Of a stretch of 32,988 nt of DNA, positions 12,426 through 20,498 are shown piece by piece. Positions within the stretch are counted from its first letter, which is position 1, and every line of letters starts with the position of its first letter. The position numbers were made by a program, and so were the translations under genes. Below the pieces are notes generated by a model. That model had not been told where the DNA came from, ran no database searches, and was given only the letters and a program-made list of their open reading frames with translations. Source of the stretch: an uncultured Opitutia bacterium (GTDB taxonomy: Bacteria; Verrucomicrobiota; Verrucomicrobiia; Opitutales; Opitutaceae); contig CAIJFT010000155.1 in NCBI GenBank assembly GCA_903820035.1, positions 1 through 32,988 on the forward strand, written 5' to 3'.

Positions 12426-13216
12426 CCTTCCCGTCCACGCCGCGCGGCGGAAAAAAAGCCTTCTCGCTGGTTGAAGTCATTGTCGCGCTGACCTTGTTCG
12501 GGGTCGTCGTGTCGATGTGTCTGGGGACGTTCCTCTTTGGGTTGCGTATGATGTACAAGGATACCCAGCGATTGATTACGAATGCGAGCTTGCGGAGCTT
12601 CATGGCGCAGATCTCGAAGGAGACTCTTGATGCATCTTACTTCTATGTCTTCCCGTCGTACACCACGCTGGATGGTACGTTGAATCTGGCGGCGGATTTT
12701 TCCAGCCTGTTGCAGTTTCAAGATGCCGCCGACAACGACTACGACAAGTGGGTCGCGCATGGAGACTGTCTGGTGCTTGTGACGCGCACGTCGGTGTATC
12801 GCACGACCGACATCCGGCAGGTCAGAATCTATTACCGCGTCACTTCAACGCAGGCCTCGATGAATGCGGAGGCCCCCATCCGCTACTACGAAACCGCGGA
12901 CTGGGGCGAAGGCTCCGCAGTGGCGTCCAACGGTCACACCAATCTGCAGACCGAACTCAACGCGATTAATCTGAGCGCCAACCCGCTGATTGCCGGGTCG
13001 CGCCAGCTTTCTGCCCGCACGGTCGGCCGTTTGGTTGCGGCCCCGTATACGCCCTACGCCGCGGGTGACCGGTATCCCGTTTTTTGCACCGAGTCTCCTG
13101 ATGGCACCACCACCAACGGGTTCATCTCCATCAACATGGAGTTCGTCAATGGCAGCCAGGCCAACCAATTGCTTTCGAGTAGCAGTTTCAACTACACGAT
13201 TTCGCCCCGTCGCTAA
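12422..13216 (+). CDS. PilW-like minor pilin/pseudopilin with Ala at -1
   Basis: A 264-residue prepilin-like protein with a 13-residue basic leader: RGGKKA/FSLVEVIVALTLFGVVVSM. Glu +5 and Phe +1 are conserved, but the residue before the cleavage site is Ala instead of the usual Gly. Ala at -1 is tolerated by some prepilin peptidases, so processing is likely but not certain. The rest is a polar, extracytoplasmic domain ending in a Ser-rich FNYTISPRR tail. The size and the long C-terminal domain fit PilW/GspJ-like minor pilins. The start ATG overlaps the stop of the PilV-like gene by four bases. Confidence 0.78.
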   Translation: MTFPSTPRGGKKAFSLVEVIVALTLFGVVVSMCLGTFLFGLRMMYKDTQRLITNASLRSFMAQISKETLDASYFYVFPSYTTLDGTLNLAADFSSLLQFQDAADNDYDKWVAHGDCLVLVTRTSVYRTTDIRQVRIYYRVTSTQASMNAEAPIRYYETADWGEGSAVASNGHTNLQTELNAINLSANPLIAGSRQLSARTVGRLVAAPYTPYAAGDRYPVFCTESPDGTTTNGFISINMEFVNGSQANQLLSSSSFNYTISPRR

Positions 13217-13244
13217 CATTTTGAAGTTATCCTTTTTACGCAAA

Positions 13245-16088
13245 ATGCAGAGCGCGGGCTCCGCGCTAGCGGCGGTTCTGATTACCACCGGAGTTTTTGC
13301 CGTTTTGACGGCCAGCATGCTGCGCTACACGATCTCGGAACGCCGGGGAAATGAGCGCAACCGCCTCATGCTGCGCGCCAAGACCATGTCGGAGAGCATC
13401 TCCTCCTATGCCGCAGAGCAGATCACGACCAAGCTTTACCGGGTGCGCAGCACCAGTCCGGTGGCTTTTATGACTGGGGTGAACGCGGTGGATTTGCCGC
13501 CGCTGAGCCTGCTGCAGACGCTTGATTCGGCTTATACCTCGGGCGGTAACATGGAGGCGCTGGCCGGCCTGACCGGATCGACAGGTCAGCTTTTCATCAA
13601 TCCAGGCACCTCCCCGACCGACCCCAACGCCGGTCTGCAGGTCAACACCGCCACGGTACCAATCATTGCCAAAGCCACGGCGCGACATGCTGCGCTTGGC
13701 TCGATTCCGGTATATACACAGCTCAATCTGGCGGTTGATTTGATTCCGCTCTTCCAGTTTGCGGTTTTCTACAACATGGATTTGGAAATCTGGCCTGGTG
13801 AGGACCTGACTTTGACGGGACCGGTGAACTGCAACGGCGATATTTGTGCGCGGGGTTCGGGAAATATACAATTCACCGATCGGGTTTCCACCGCCAAGGG
13901 GTTCTATGCCGATAGCGGCCGGGTGGGCGGTTGGATCAGCGCCTCTGGTACCGTCGACAACGGCCCCGGCGGCTCCGGAATGATTCGCTTTCAACATTCC
14001 ACTACTAGAGTTGTAACCGACATCAAGTCCGGTTCGGTTTATCGCGACCACAAGTACGGTGGAGCGACGGAAACCACCTCGACGCTAAACCAGTTCAAGG
14101 TGTTTGCCAATACAACCTATGGCCTGAATTTACGCACGAGCGTGCACGGCGTGACCCCCATGGTCCTGCCGGGGGTTAACAACTATAACAAGACGAATAT
14201 TAGTACAACCCCGGAGGATGAGCGTAACAATGGCCGGCAAGTGATCGAGATTCCCTCCGTCTCCGACTCGGGCAGTCTCCGGGAAACCAAGATTGCGCGT
14301 AAAGCCGGCCTCTATATCATCGTGAATCCGGACAGCGCCGTGCGGAACGGCCGCCTGCCGGACGGTTCCTCGGTCAGCATGCGCGGTCGTTCCTACCGTT
14401 GCTTTCTTAACACGATTAACGCGGACCTTACCCATACCATTCAGGAGGTTGTTTTGCCGGGCCAGCCCAGTTACGGACCGTTGAATGTCACCGCTAACAA
14501 CCTGCCCAATAGTTACGTCACGACCACTTCAATTGGGCATAACCAAGTCTTGCGGACGATTCAGGGCGGCGCGCCAGATGCCGCGAACACCGGATACGCG
14601 GTCGTAAGTACTCCGACGACGGCGAGCTTCAGCGACGCCTACTTCTACGATTTGCGCCGCGCGCAGAATAACTCGGGGGCGACGGCCCAAATTTCCACGG
14701 GCTCGTTCCGAGCCTCCCACCCGTATACGCCTCGCCCGATTGTAAAGATCGATTTCGACATGACCCGTTTCCGCATGATGGTGGAGCGGACCATGTCGGG
14801 AGTCAGCCTGAGCTACGTTGCCAGCGCCACGACTACTTCTGTTTACGACCCTAGCACCCCAAACTCGGGTAATTGGGCCAACTCGATCTACAATTCCGCC
14901 GCCGTGCGCGCATCCCGCGGACTCGGATTGACCTCGACGGCTTTTACGACGCTTCCAACCGCGAGCACCAAATCGGCCCCGGATCCCTACCGGATGTATT
15001 TTGCGCCGGCCGATCCGTCCAATCCGGTAACTGCGGCGCTAATCGCTACCAACCCGGGCTCTTTTGCAGTTGGAGCGACCGATCTTGCGCTGAGCGGCTT
15101 CCCGAAGCCTTGGTTTGATGGCATCACCGTTTATGTCCATTCCGTCGATGCGGAAGATCGGAGTGATATTAGTCCCGCGGACGGGGTTCCTGATCGGATC
15201 GATTCCGCGGTTCGGCTCTGGAACGGCCGCGGTCCCGCGGCCTCCCTAAACAGTGTCAGTTATCCGAATATGGCCGGATTCACCTTCGTGACCAATGATG
15301 CCGCCTATATCGTCGGGCACTTCAATGCTGACGGGACCATCAATGCCGTAGCTACGAGCACAACCAACCCCGGCGGATATAGCGCCCGCTACCCGGATTC
15401 AAACTCGGAGAATCTCTGCGCGGTCATGGCCGATGCCATCACGATTCTCTCCGCCCCGGTTTGCTCCACGACCAGTTCTTACGCTCAAACTTCCGGATGG
15501 TCGGATTCGCTAAGCGCGCATCGTATCAGTTCGAGCAGCTGGAGCTCCGCGTGGGCGACCACTCAGCCGGGCGGCAGTAACAACTACGACGGGGTAGCCA
15601 CCTCGATCAAACCAGCCGCCTTGCCCAATCTCGGCAATATTAACCCTGGTCCGGGGTCGACTCGCGACTACAAGTTTGGCGTTACCGTGACCGAGGTTTC
15701 CACATGTTTATTGATGGGTATTGTGCCCACCAACCATGACCCGACCGGGTTGACGGCCGGTCCACCGTCCACCGGTCCCAACGGCCAGTCGAGCGGGGGG
15801 CTGCACAATTTTCCCCGCCTGCTGGAGGCTTGGCCATCGAACGTCGGTCTCTACATCCGTGGTTCGATGGTGGCGATGTTTGAAAGCCGGGTGGCGATGG
15901 AGCCTTGGTCCTTACGGATCTACACGTGGCCGGATCGACTCTGGGGCTTGCACGAGTATCTGCGGACCGCGAACCACCACTTGCCGCTTGAGCCCTTGGT
16001 GATCCTGGCCCGTCGGCTCGGCTTCAAGGAAATCACCGCCGCCGAATATACTTCGATGGCCGCCACGATCAGAGCTTTGCCCCATTAA
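13245..16088 (+). CDS. Very large PilX/GspK-like pilus component
   Basis: A 947-residue protein. The N-terminus has one hydrophobic helix (SALAAVLITTGVFAVLTASML) followed by SERRGNERNRLMLRAKTMSE, a layout like PilX and GspK N-termini. It lacks a clear Gly-1/Glu+5 site. A Gly/Asn-rich beta-like region follows (NCNGDICARGSGNIQF near residue 200). The C-terminal part contains FVTNDAAYIVGHFNADG, then SGGLHNFPRLLEAW and IRGSMVAMFESRVAMEPW. These I recall as conserved blocks in large PilX-like proteins of Verrucomicrobia and Planctomycetes. It is probably surface-exposed at the pilus tip. ATG 13245 was chosen; a TTG at 13221, just after the preceding stop, would add MKLSFLRK and is equally credible. 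Confidence 0.72.
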   Translation: MQSAGSALAAVLITTGVFAVLTASMLRYTISERRGNERNRLMLRAKTMSESISSYAAEQITTKLYRVRSTSPVAFMTGVNAVDLPPLSLLQTLDSAYTSGGNMEALAGLTGSTGQLFINPGTSPTDPNAGLQVNTATVPIIAKATARHAALGSIPVYTQLNLAVDLIPLFQFAVFYNMDLEIWPGEDLTLTGPVNCNGDICARGSGNIQFTDRVSTAKGFYADSGRVGGWISASGTVDNGPGGSGMIRFQHSTTRVVTDIKSGSVYRDHKYGGATETTSTLNQFKVFANTTYGLNLRTSVHGVTPMVLPGVNNYNKTNISTTPEDERNNGRQVIEIPSVSDSGSLRETKIARKAGLYIIVNPDSAVRNGRLPDGSSVSMRGRSYRCFLNTINADLTHTIQEVVLPGQPSYGPLNVTANNLPNSYVTTTSIGHNQVLRTIQGGAPDAANTGYAVVSTPTTASFSDAYFYDLRRAQNNSGATAQISTGSFRASHPYTPRPIVKIDFDMTRFRMMVERTMSGVSLSYVASATTTSVYDPSTPNSGNWANSIYNSAAVRASRGLGLTSTAFTTLPTASTKSAPDPYRMYFAPADPSNPVTAALIATNPGSFAVGATDLALSGFPKPWFDGITVYVHSVDAEDRSDISPADGVPDRIDSAVRLWNGRGPAASLNSVSYPNMAGFTFVTNDAAYIVGHFNADGTINAVATSTTNPGGYSARYPDSNSENLCAVMADAITILSAPVCSTTSSYAQTSGWSDSLSAHRISSSSWSSAWATTQPGGSNNYDGVATSIKPAALPNLGNINPGPGSTRDYKFGVTVTEVSTCLLMGIVPTNHDPTGLTAGPPSTGPNGQSSGGLHNFPRLLEAWPSNVGLYIRGSMVAMFESRVAMEPWSLRIYTWPDRLWGLHEYLRTANHHLPLEPLVILARRLGFKEITAAEYTSMAATIRALPH

Positions 16089-16209
16089 GGCTCAGCGAGC
16101 GCCTCGGGCTTTCTTTGGGGCCAGTCCAAACCGCCCGCCTGCGCCCATGGTCGAGTGGTCGCCTCGCGCAAGGGATGTTTCGTTCTTCATCACCCGTTAC
16201 CGGTCGGTG

Positions 16210-17643
16210 CTACCAGTTGATAGCCAGGGCCTCGGTGGTCGAACGGTCGGCCGCGGTGGTTAGTTCTTTCCAGACCGAAATGCGGAAGGGATTGTTGCCA
16301 CCGAAGTTCCCCAGAGCCTCATCGTAGTGGAAAAGCGAATTCCCAACGACCGTGATGTCGTTGGCGACGTACGAGCCGAGCACATCGCCGTTCCCGTTGA
16401 TTTTAAGTGAACCATTGGGGGCATAAACCACGGCGCTCAGTACGCCGTTACCGCCGATTTGGATATCCTGCGGGATCCCGGTGGTCTTCGTTCCGTAGAA
16501 CTGGCAGTTGATCGGTTGATTGGCAGTCCCCAAGTTTGATCCGCCGTTCATGATGCCGCCACCGGTGATTTTCATGTCCCCCGCGCCGTAAACTTGAAGC
16601 ATGGCCCCGGTGTTTACGGCGATCTTGGTGTTGGTGTTGCCGCCGAGATCGATCGACGTGGACGTATTTGTCAGCTTGAGGATTACCTTGTTCGTGATCG
16701 TGAGTGCCTTGTTATTGAGATCTATTGAATCAGCTTCGATCATGTAATAACCGGCATAGATCCCTGTTCCCATCGTGGTATCCGTTGCGCGGGGCAGGCT
16801 CTCGTTGGTATTGATGACTCCTCCGTAATTGCTATAGCTTCCGGCCGGCGCGGTCACCGGATCAAAGTTTGCGGTGAAGTCGGTATTCACACGACTCATA
16901 TCCATGACTCCGTTGCCGGTCCCGAATGGGCCGATCCGGCCTTGGCTGCCTACCGCCGGGAGCGCGCCGCCGGTGGCGGCATACCCGTAAATATCCGCAT
17001 TGTTAACGGCTACCGCGCCGACCGACACTGAAATGCTACCGACGGACCCGAGGTCATGTTTGACGCCGGAGCTGTACGGGATCGCGGCCGTGGCGGTATT
17101 ATTATCCGGATCGGAGTTCCAGCTATCGACCGTGGCGTTATTCCCGTTGAATAGGATCGAGTCCTTGGCCACGAGCCCGTTGGCGAACTTCGAGGTTTTG
17201 CGGCAGGTGACCTTGATCCATTTGTCGATGGGCGCGGTTGCAATGCCTCCGAGTGTCACGCGAGAGCGGGAGATGATGGTCTTGGCTGCGACATTTGCCG
17301 CGGAGTTGTTGTATACGTAAACGCGATAGGATGCGGTTGCGCCCTGGCTTAGGGTCACCCCGGTCCATTCGCGGTAGGCATCCGAGCCTGCGATTGTCCA
17401 GCCGGGCCATGTGTAAGCGGTGTTGGCGACGTTTTGATTCAGGGCGTACATGGCCTCTTCGACTCCCTGCTCGGCTAGGTTGACGGCGGCGTTGTTGTAA
17501 AAAGCCCGGTTCGAAATGGTGAGTGTGGTCCGGCTAAGCCGGATGTAGCTCGTCAGTGAAATCGCGATGATGGCCGAAAGGAGCATCGTGACGATCAGTA
17601 GCGAGCCGCGGCGCCGATCCGAAAACCGGTTGGTAATTTTCAT
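16210..17643 (-). CDS. PilX-like pilus assembly protein
   Basis: A 477-residue protein with a PilX-type N-terminus: basic SDRRRGS, then a single membrane helix (LLIVTMLLSAIIAISLTSYI), then RTTLTISNRAFYNNAAVNLAEQ. The C-terminal half is rich in short beta-strand repeats with Asn/Gly turns and ends with VVYAPNGSLKINGNGDVLGS and a FHYDEAL motif. I recall that terminal block from PilX-like proteins of Planctomycetes and Verrucomicrobia (DUF7305-like). By analogy it is a tip-associated minor component. It is the last gene of the minus-strand module, 10 bp after the PilW-like gene, and converges on the 947-residue protein with a 121-bp gap lacking a clear terminator. Confidence 0.78.
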   Translation of the reverse strand: MKITNRFSDRRRGSLLIVTMLLSAIIAISLTSYIRLSRTTLTISNRAFYNNAAVNLAEQGVEEAMYALNQNVANTAYTWPGWTIAGSDAYREWTGVTLSQGATASYRVYVYNNSAANVAAKTIISRSRVTLGGIATAPIDKWIKVTCRKTSKFANGLVAKDSILFNGNNATVDSWNSDPDNNTATAAIPYSSGVKHDLGSVGSISVSVGAVAVNNADIYGYAATGGALPAVGSQGRIGPFGTGNGVMDMSRVNTDFTANFDPVTAPAGSYSNYGGVINTNESLPRATDTTMGTGIYAGYYMIEADSIDLNNKALTITNKVILKLTNTSTSIDLGGNTNTKIAVNTGAMLQVYGAGDMKITGGGIMNGGSNLGTANQPINCQFYGTKTTGIPQDIQIGGNGVLSAVVYAPNGSLKINGNGDVLGSYVANDITVVGNSLFHYDEALGNFGGNNPFRISVWKELTTAADRSTTEALAINW

Positions 17644-17653
17644 GGTTAAGACC

Positions 17654-18223
17654 CTAGGCGGTTACAGCTTTGTTCCGCAGTACGTACCGCGCGGAGAGCA
17701 CGATGTTCGTGGCGGTGGTCACGGTTTGGGATGTGCGCGCGGCCGAGAGTGAAATTTGCACTTGCTTGGTTTTACCGTTGGCGGAGAGCCGGGCTGCAGC
17801 CGTCGAGAAGTCCGAAATCGCGGTTCCGCTGATGGTGTAAGCGAGAAAGCTAAAAGTGGTAATACCGGTGAGGAGGGTGGTGCTATTAGCGAAGCCGGTC
17901 GAGCGCGTGAACACACCTCCTGAGTAGGCGTATGTGATAGAGCTGCCATTTACAGTTAGGCGCACAGAATCAGCACTGTTCCAATACACATCGCTCGCTT
18001 GCCGCGTGTCTTCGGCAAAAAGTTCCAGCGCCTTCCGTGCTTGGGTCTCCATGTCGCTGTAGTTCATTAGGTTCGCGCCACTGCGTCCCAAAAAAAGAAA
18101 TGTGGTGAGTACAGCGAGGAGCACAAAACTTCCGAGAGTTGCGCTGATCATGACTTCGACTAGAGTGAAGCCCGCCGCCTGCCGTTCTGGGTGCTCAGCC
18201 TGCGAGCGTATAGTAGTAGTCAT
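17654..18223 (-). CDS. PilW-like minor pilin/pseudopilin
   Basis: A 189-residue prepilin-like protein with an 18-residue leader and a canonical site AAG/FTLVEVMISATLGSFVLLAV. It continues with FLGRSGANLMNYSDMETQARKALEL-type sequence, typical of PilW, and a small beta domain ending in LSARYVLRNK. ATG 18223 (MTTTIRSQAEHPER) lies inside the end of the upstream gene, giving a 29-bp overlap in another frame. Longer in-frame starts would lie entirely within that upstream gene. It is probably processed by a prepilin peptidase and works with its PilV-like and PilX-like neighbours. Confidence 0.82.
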   Translation of the reverse strand: MTTTIRSQAEHPERQAAGFTLVEVMISATLGSFVLLAVLTTFLFLGRSGANLMNYSDMETQARKALELFAEDTRQASDVYWNSADSVRLTVNGSSITYAYSGGVFTRSTGFANSTTLLTGITTFSFLAYTISGTAISDFSTAAARLSANGKTKQVQISLSAARTSQTVTTATNIVLSARYVLRNKAVTA

Positions 18224-18731
18224 AGAGGCCGTTTTTGCAGTACATGGTCGTGAAAGAACGCGTTTGGGTCCGGCCGTCGGAGGCGCTCCAGCTAACCGAA
18301 AGCGTGATGTAGCGTACATCGGGGCGACTGCCGTCCGCGGTTACGGTGCGGGTGACGGAAAACTTGGCCGCAATTTGGGGGCTGGAGGTGAACATTGATG
18401 CGATTGAAACGCTCTCAGTCGCAGGCAGCTCAGTGATGCTGTCCACCGCAGCGCTGGCATTGGCCCAAGGCATGAGCCGGATCCGTTCTATTTCGCTCTG
18501 CATGATTTGGGCTGCCAGAGTGGAGTCTCGCGCGATATTGAGCGCCTTGAAACCCATTTGCATCACAATGATGGAAGAAGTGATGCCCAACGCCATTACG
18601 AAGGTGGCCAGCGCCACCTCGATGATGGTAAAGCCTGCCTGCGATCGATGGTTCCCGTTCGCGGAATGACGAAGGCAACCGGCGGTTCGTCTCCGGGATT
18701 CCTCAAGAAGCGCTGATGATCGGTGACTCAT
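18195..18731 (-). CDS. PilV-like minor pilin/pseudopilin
   Basis: A 178-residue prepilin-like protein with the canonical site QAG/FTIIEVALATFVMALGITSS (Gly -1, Phe +1, Glu +5). It then has MQMGFKALNIARDSTLAAQI, typical of the helical spine of PilV/GspI-like proteins. The leader is 33 residues; I found no alternative start codon inside it, so the long leader seems real. It is the first gene of the minus-strand module and overlaps the PilW-like gene by 29 bp. A TATAGT box lies only ten bases upstream of its ATG. Confidence 0.82.
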   Translation of the reverse strand: MSHRSSALLEESRRRTAGCLRHSANGNHRSQAGFTIIEVALATFVMALGITSSIIVMQMGFKALNIARDSTLAAQIMQSEIERIRLMPWANASAAVDSITELPATESVSIASMFTSSPQIAAKFSVTRTVTADGSRPDVRYITLSVSWSASDGRTQTRSFTTMYCKNGLYDYYYTLAG

Positions 18732-18740
18732 TGTGCAGTT

Positions 18741-18746
18741 ACTATA
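18741..18746 (-). promoter_or_regulatory. Possible -10 box for the minus-strand pilin module
   Basis: On the minus strand the sequence TATAGT stands ten bases before the ATG at 18731. A normal start site would leave an almost leaderless transcript. No good -35 is seen at 16-18 bp spacing, so this is tentative. Confidence 0.25.
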
Positions 18747-19018
18747 TCGGATCGAACGCCGGCGAGTTAGGGGCGGACGGACGTCTAATTCGGACCTATG
18801 CAGGGTAGGGCCGAATGGGCATTGGGGCGTTCCGGCCCTGAATCAGGGATTTTTAAGGCGCACGGCAGCCTTCGAGCTAAGTTCCTGCCATCGTGCGATG
18901 GCTAAGGATTTGTGCTTTTGTCTGAACCCGCGAGATTCGTCGCAGGGGAAGGCCTTGTCGCCCCGCCATTTCTGGGTTCATGACCGCAGGGTAAGCTTTT
19001 ATTCCGCCCCCGAGAGCA

Positions 19019-19072
19019 GCGGTGACGCTCCCGACGGAGTGATGCTGGCAGGTCACCGCGGTCGGGAGCGTC
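19019..19072. repeat. Interleaved inverted repeats (A-B-A'-B')
   Basis: Arm A, GCGGTGAC (19019-19026), is complementary to A', GTCACCGC (19052-19059). Arm B, GCTCCCGAC (19027-19035), is complementary to B', GTCGGGAGC (19061-19069), and this second stem extends to 12 bp by using GAC (19024-19026) with GTC (19070-19072). The two stems are perfect and interleaved, so they form either alternative hairpins or a pseudoknot. The origin is unknown: it could be RNA structure, a recombination-type palindrome or a repeat family. Confidence 0.6.
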
Positions 19073-19616
19073 TCGTCGGGCGATTCTACCGCGAAAGAGA
19101 ACATGAACAGTATCAGCGCATATCGCCGTCAACCGATTCAGCGGCGACCGGTGAAAACGAAAAACGGTCGAATCTGCGCCGAGAAGAAGTCTAAGATTTA
19201 CCTCGGGAAGCCGCGTCCCGCACACGCCATCCGGGATAGGGGGCCGAAGAGGGTGTTCTCGACTGACCGGGAGTTCCCGGCTGCCAGTCCCGACCCAAAA
19301 GTTAAGCAGTCTTTCGCCTGAACCTCCAGGCGTTGCTCAGCGTGTTCGAGACCCCTCGCTCAACGAGTTTGACGTAGCGCTAACCCCGCCACACCAGAGC
19401 GGCGCATTCGGGTGGTGAGCATGTCTGCGAATGGATATCACGGTTTCATGGTCGGGATTTTCGATTATCCTTTGTCGTTCGCGCTGCCAGGGAAACGGCT
19501 GGTGCTCCACGCACACGCCCACGTTAGGATTGCGGTGCACAATCAGGCATCTGACAAAACCCTTGACTCCCAGCGGATGGTCGCAGTCTTTGGCAGATTC
19601 CAATTACTGAAAGACC

Positions 19617-19874
19617 ATGGCTAATACCAAATCCGCTATCAAAGCCGCCCGTAAATCTTTGCGCCTCACCGAACGCAACCGGGGCGTAAAGACACGGCTC
19701 AAGACCTTGCGCAAGCGCCTCGACACGCTGATTGCCTCCAAGGACGCCGCCGCTAAAGAAGTGGCCGCTGATTATGCGTCTGCAATGGATCGTGCTGTGA
19801 AATCGGGCGTCGTGCACAAGAATGCCGCGTCCCGCGCAAAGTCGCACGCGTCGAAGGTTTTTTCGGTCAAGTGA
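19617..19874 (+). CDS. rpsT: 30S ribosomal protein S20
   Basis: An 85-residue, strongly basic, helical protein with the S20 pattern: MANTKSAIKAARKSLRL near the start and VHKNAASRAKSHASK near the end. It binds 16S rRNA early in 30S assembly. The start codon ATG 19617 gives the conserved MANTKSA N-terminus. It is monocistronic: an 885-bp non-coding stretch lies upstream and a terminator lies 31 bp downstream. Confidence 0.97.
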   Translation: MANTKSAIKAARKSLRLTERNRGVKTRLKTLRKRLDTLIASKDAAAKEVAADYASAMDRAVKSGVVHKNAASRAKSHASKVFSVK

Positions 19875-19905
19875 GACGTCGGGCTCAGTAGCCGGTTTTT
19901 CCACT

Positions 19906-19931
19906 AACCCCGCCAAACGCGGGGTTTTTTT
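19906..19931 (+). terminator. Rho-independent terminator of rpsT
   Basis: AACCCCGC pairs with GCGGGGTT around a five-base loop and is followed by a T-tract on the plus strand. Confidence 0.92.
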
Positions 19932-20221
19932 ATGTCCGAGCGGTGCGGTGAACTGTTTTCTCCGCGGTCCTGGGTTTACGCGTATCCTTTCCATTCGCAT
20001 CTACGACGGATCAGGGAGCGTTTATTTCGCTCGTTGGGTCCGGCCCATCTCGCTTTTCGAGGTAAGCCGTGAGCGCCGCGGCCCGCGAGAAAGTCCGGCC
20101 CAGCAGCACTTTCGTGCCGTTTTTTTGCGACGGCGGCGACGCCGTGATTTTACTCTGCAAATTCGGCTTTACAGGGGCGCCCCTCGCGCGCAGGTTCACC
20201 GCTTCGCCAAATCAATCAACC

Positions 20222-20323
20222 ATGGGCAACCTGAAAAAGAAACGTCGTCTTAAGATGAACAAGCACAAGCGCAGAAAGCGCTTGAAAGCCAATCGCCACA
20301 AAAAGCGCACGTGGCAGAAGTGA
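20222..20323 (+). CDS. bS22-like AURKAIP1/COX24-domain small ribosomal protein
   Basis: A 33-residue peptide beginning [18 protein letters not shown] and rich in Lys and Arg throughout. It resembles the AURKAIP1/COX24-domain peptides of bacteria, including mycobacterial bS22 (which I recall as beginning MGSVIKKRRKRM), a late-discovered component of the small ribosomal subunit. The role here is inferred from that similarity. It is too short for most gene finders, but the Gly-x-x-Lys-Lys-Lys-Arg-Arg opening, the central LKMNKHKRR motif and a strong terminator 37 bp downstream support it. It lies next to rpsT, another small-subunit protein gene, on the same strand. Confidence 0.9.
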   Translation: MGNLKKKRRLKMNKHKRRKRLKANRHKKRTWQK

Positions 20324-20359
20324 GCGCATCTCGCACCCATTGTTTGTCCGAATAGCCTT

Positions 20360-20390
20360 AAAGGCCCGCCGGAAATCCGGCGGGCCTTTT
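20360..20390 (+). terminator. Rho-independent terminator after the bS22-like gene
   Basis: AAAGGCCCGCCGG pairs with CCGGCGGGCCTTT (13 bp) around a four-base loop and ends in four T. It insulates the ribosomal gene from the secretin operon that starts 109 bp downstream. Confidence 0.92.
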
Positions 20391-20498
20391 CATTTGCAGC
20401 CGGCATCTGGAATTCACGTTAACTTTGCCTGACACGATCCGATCAAAGCGCGGTGTGTTTTCTTGATATGGGTCCCCTTACCGCTTAAGGAATTGTAA

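Larger units (their letters stand above)
18732..19616. other. Long intergenic region with several hairpins
   Basis: Nearly 900 bp between the minus-strand pilin module and rpsT without a credible gene. Open frames such as 18733-19194 have no start signals and an Arg/Ser-rich composition. Structure is visible. TGAACCC (18923-18929) pairs with GGGTTCA (18974-18980) around a nested AAGGCCTT. An interleaved inverted repeat lies at 19019-19072 (separate entry). Small hairpins lie at 19267-19280 (CCGGGAGTTCCCGG-like) and 19316-19333 (CGCCTG/CAGGCG). It may hold an untranslated RNA, a leader, or dispersed repeats, plus the rpsT promoter. I found no tRNA, tmRNA, 6S or SRP RNA consensus and no c-di-GMP riboswitch consensus. 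Confidence 0.5.

Noticed and set aside
18880-19110. A possible c-di-GMP or cobalamin riboswitch ahead of the pilin module
   Set aside because: I looked on both strands for the conserved cores of these classes and found none; only generic hairpins are present.
18733-19194. A 153-codon open frame on the plus strand in the long gap
   Set aside because: There is no ribosome site, no domain, and the composition is irregular; the segment overlaps hairpins and probably is non-coding.
19340-19395. A T-loop-like string (GTTCGAGACC) suggesting a tRNA
   Set aside because: No acceptor, D or anticodon stems can be paired around it.
20011-20199. A 62-codon minus-strand frame between rpsT and the bS22-like gene
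   Set aside because: It has no ribosome site or recognisable feature, and would run against the two ribosomal genes without any promoter evidence.
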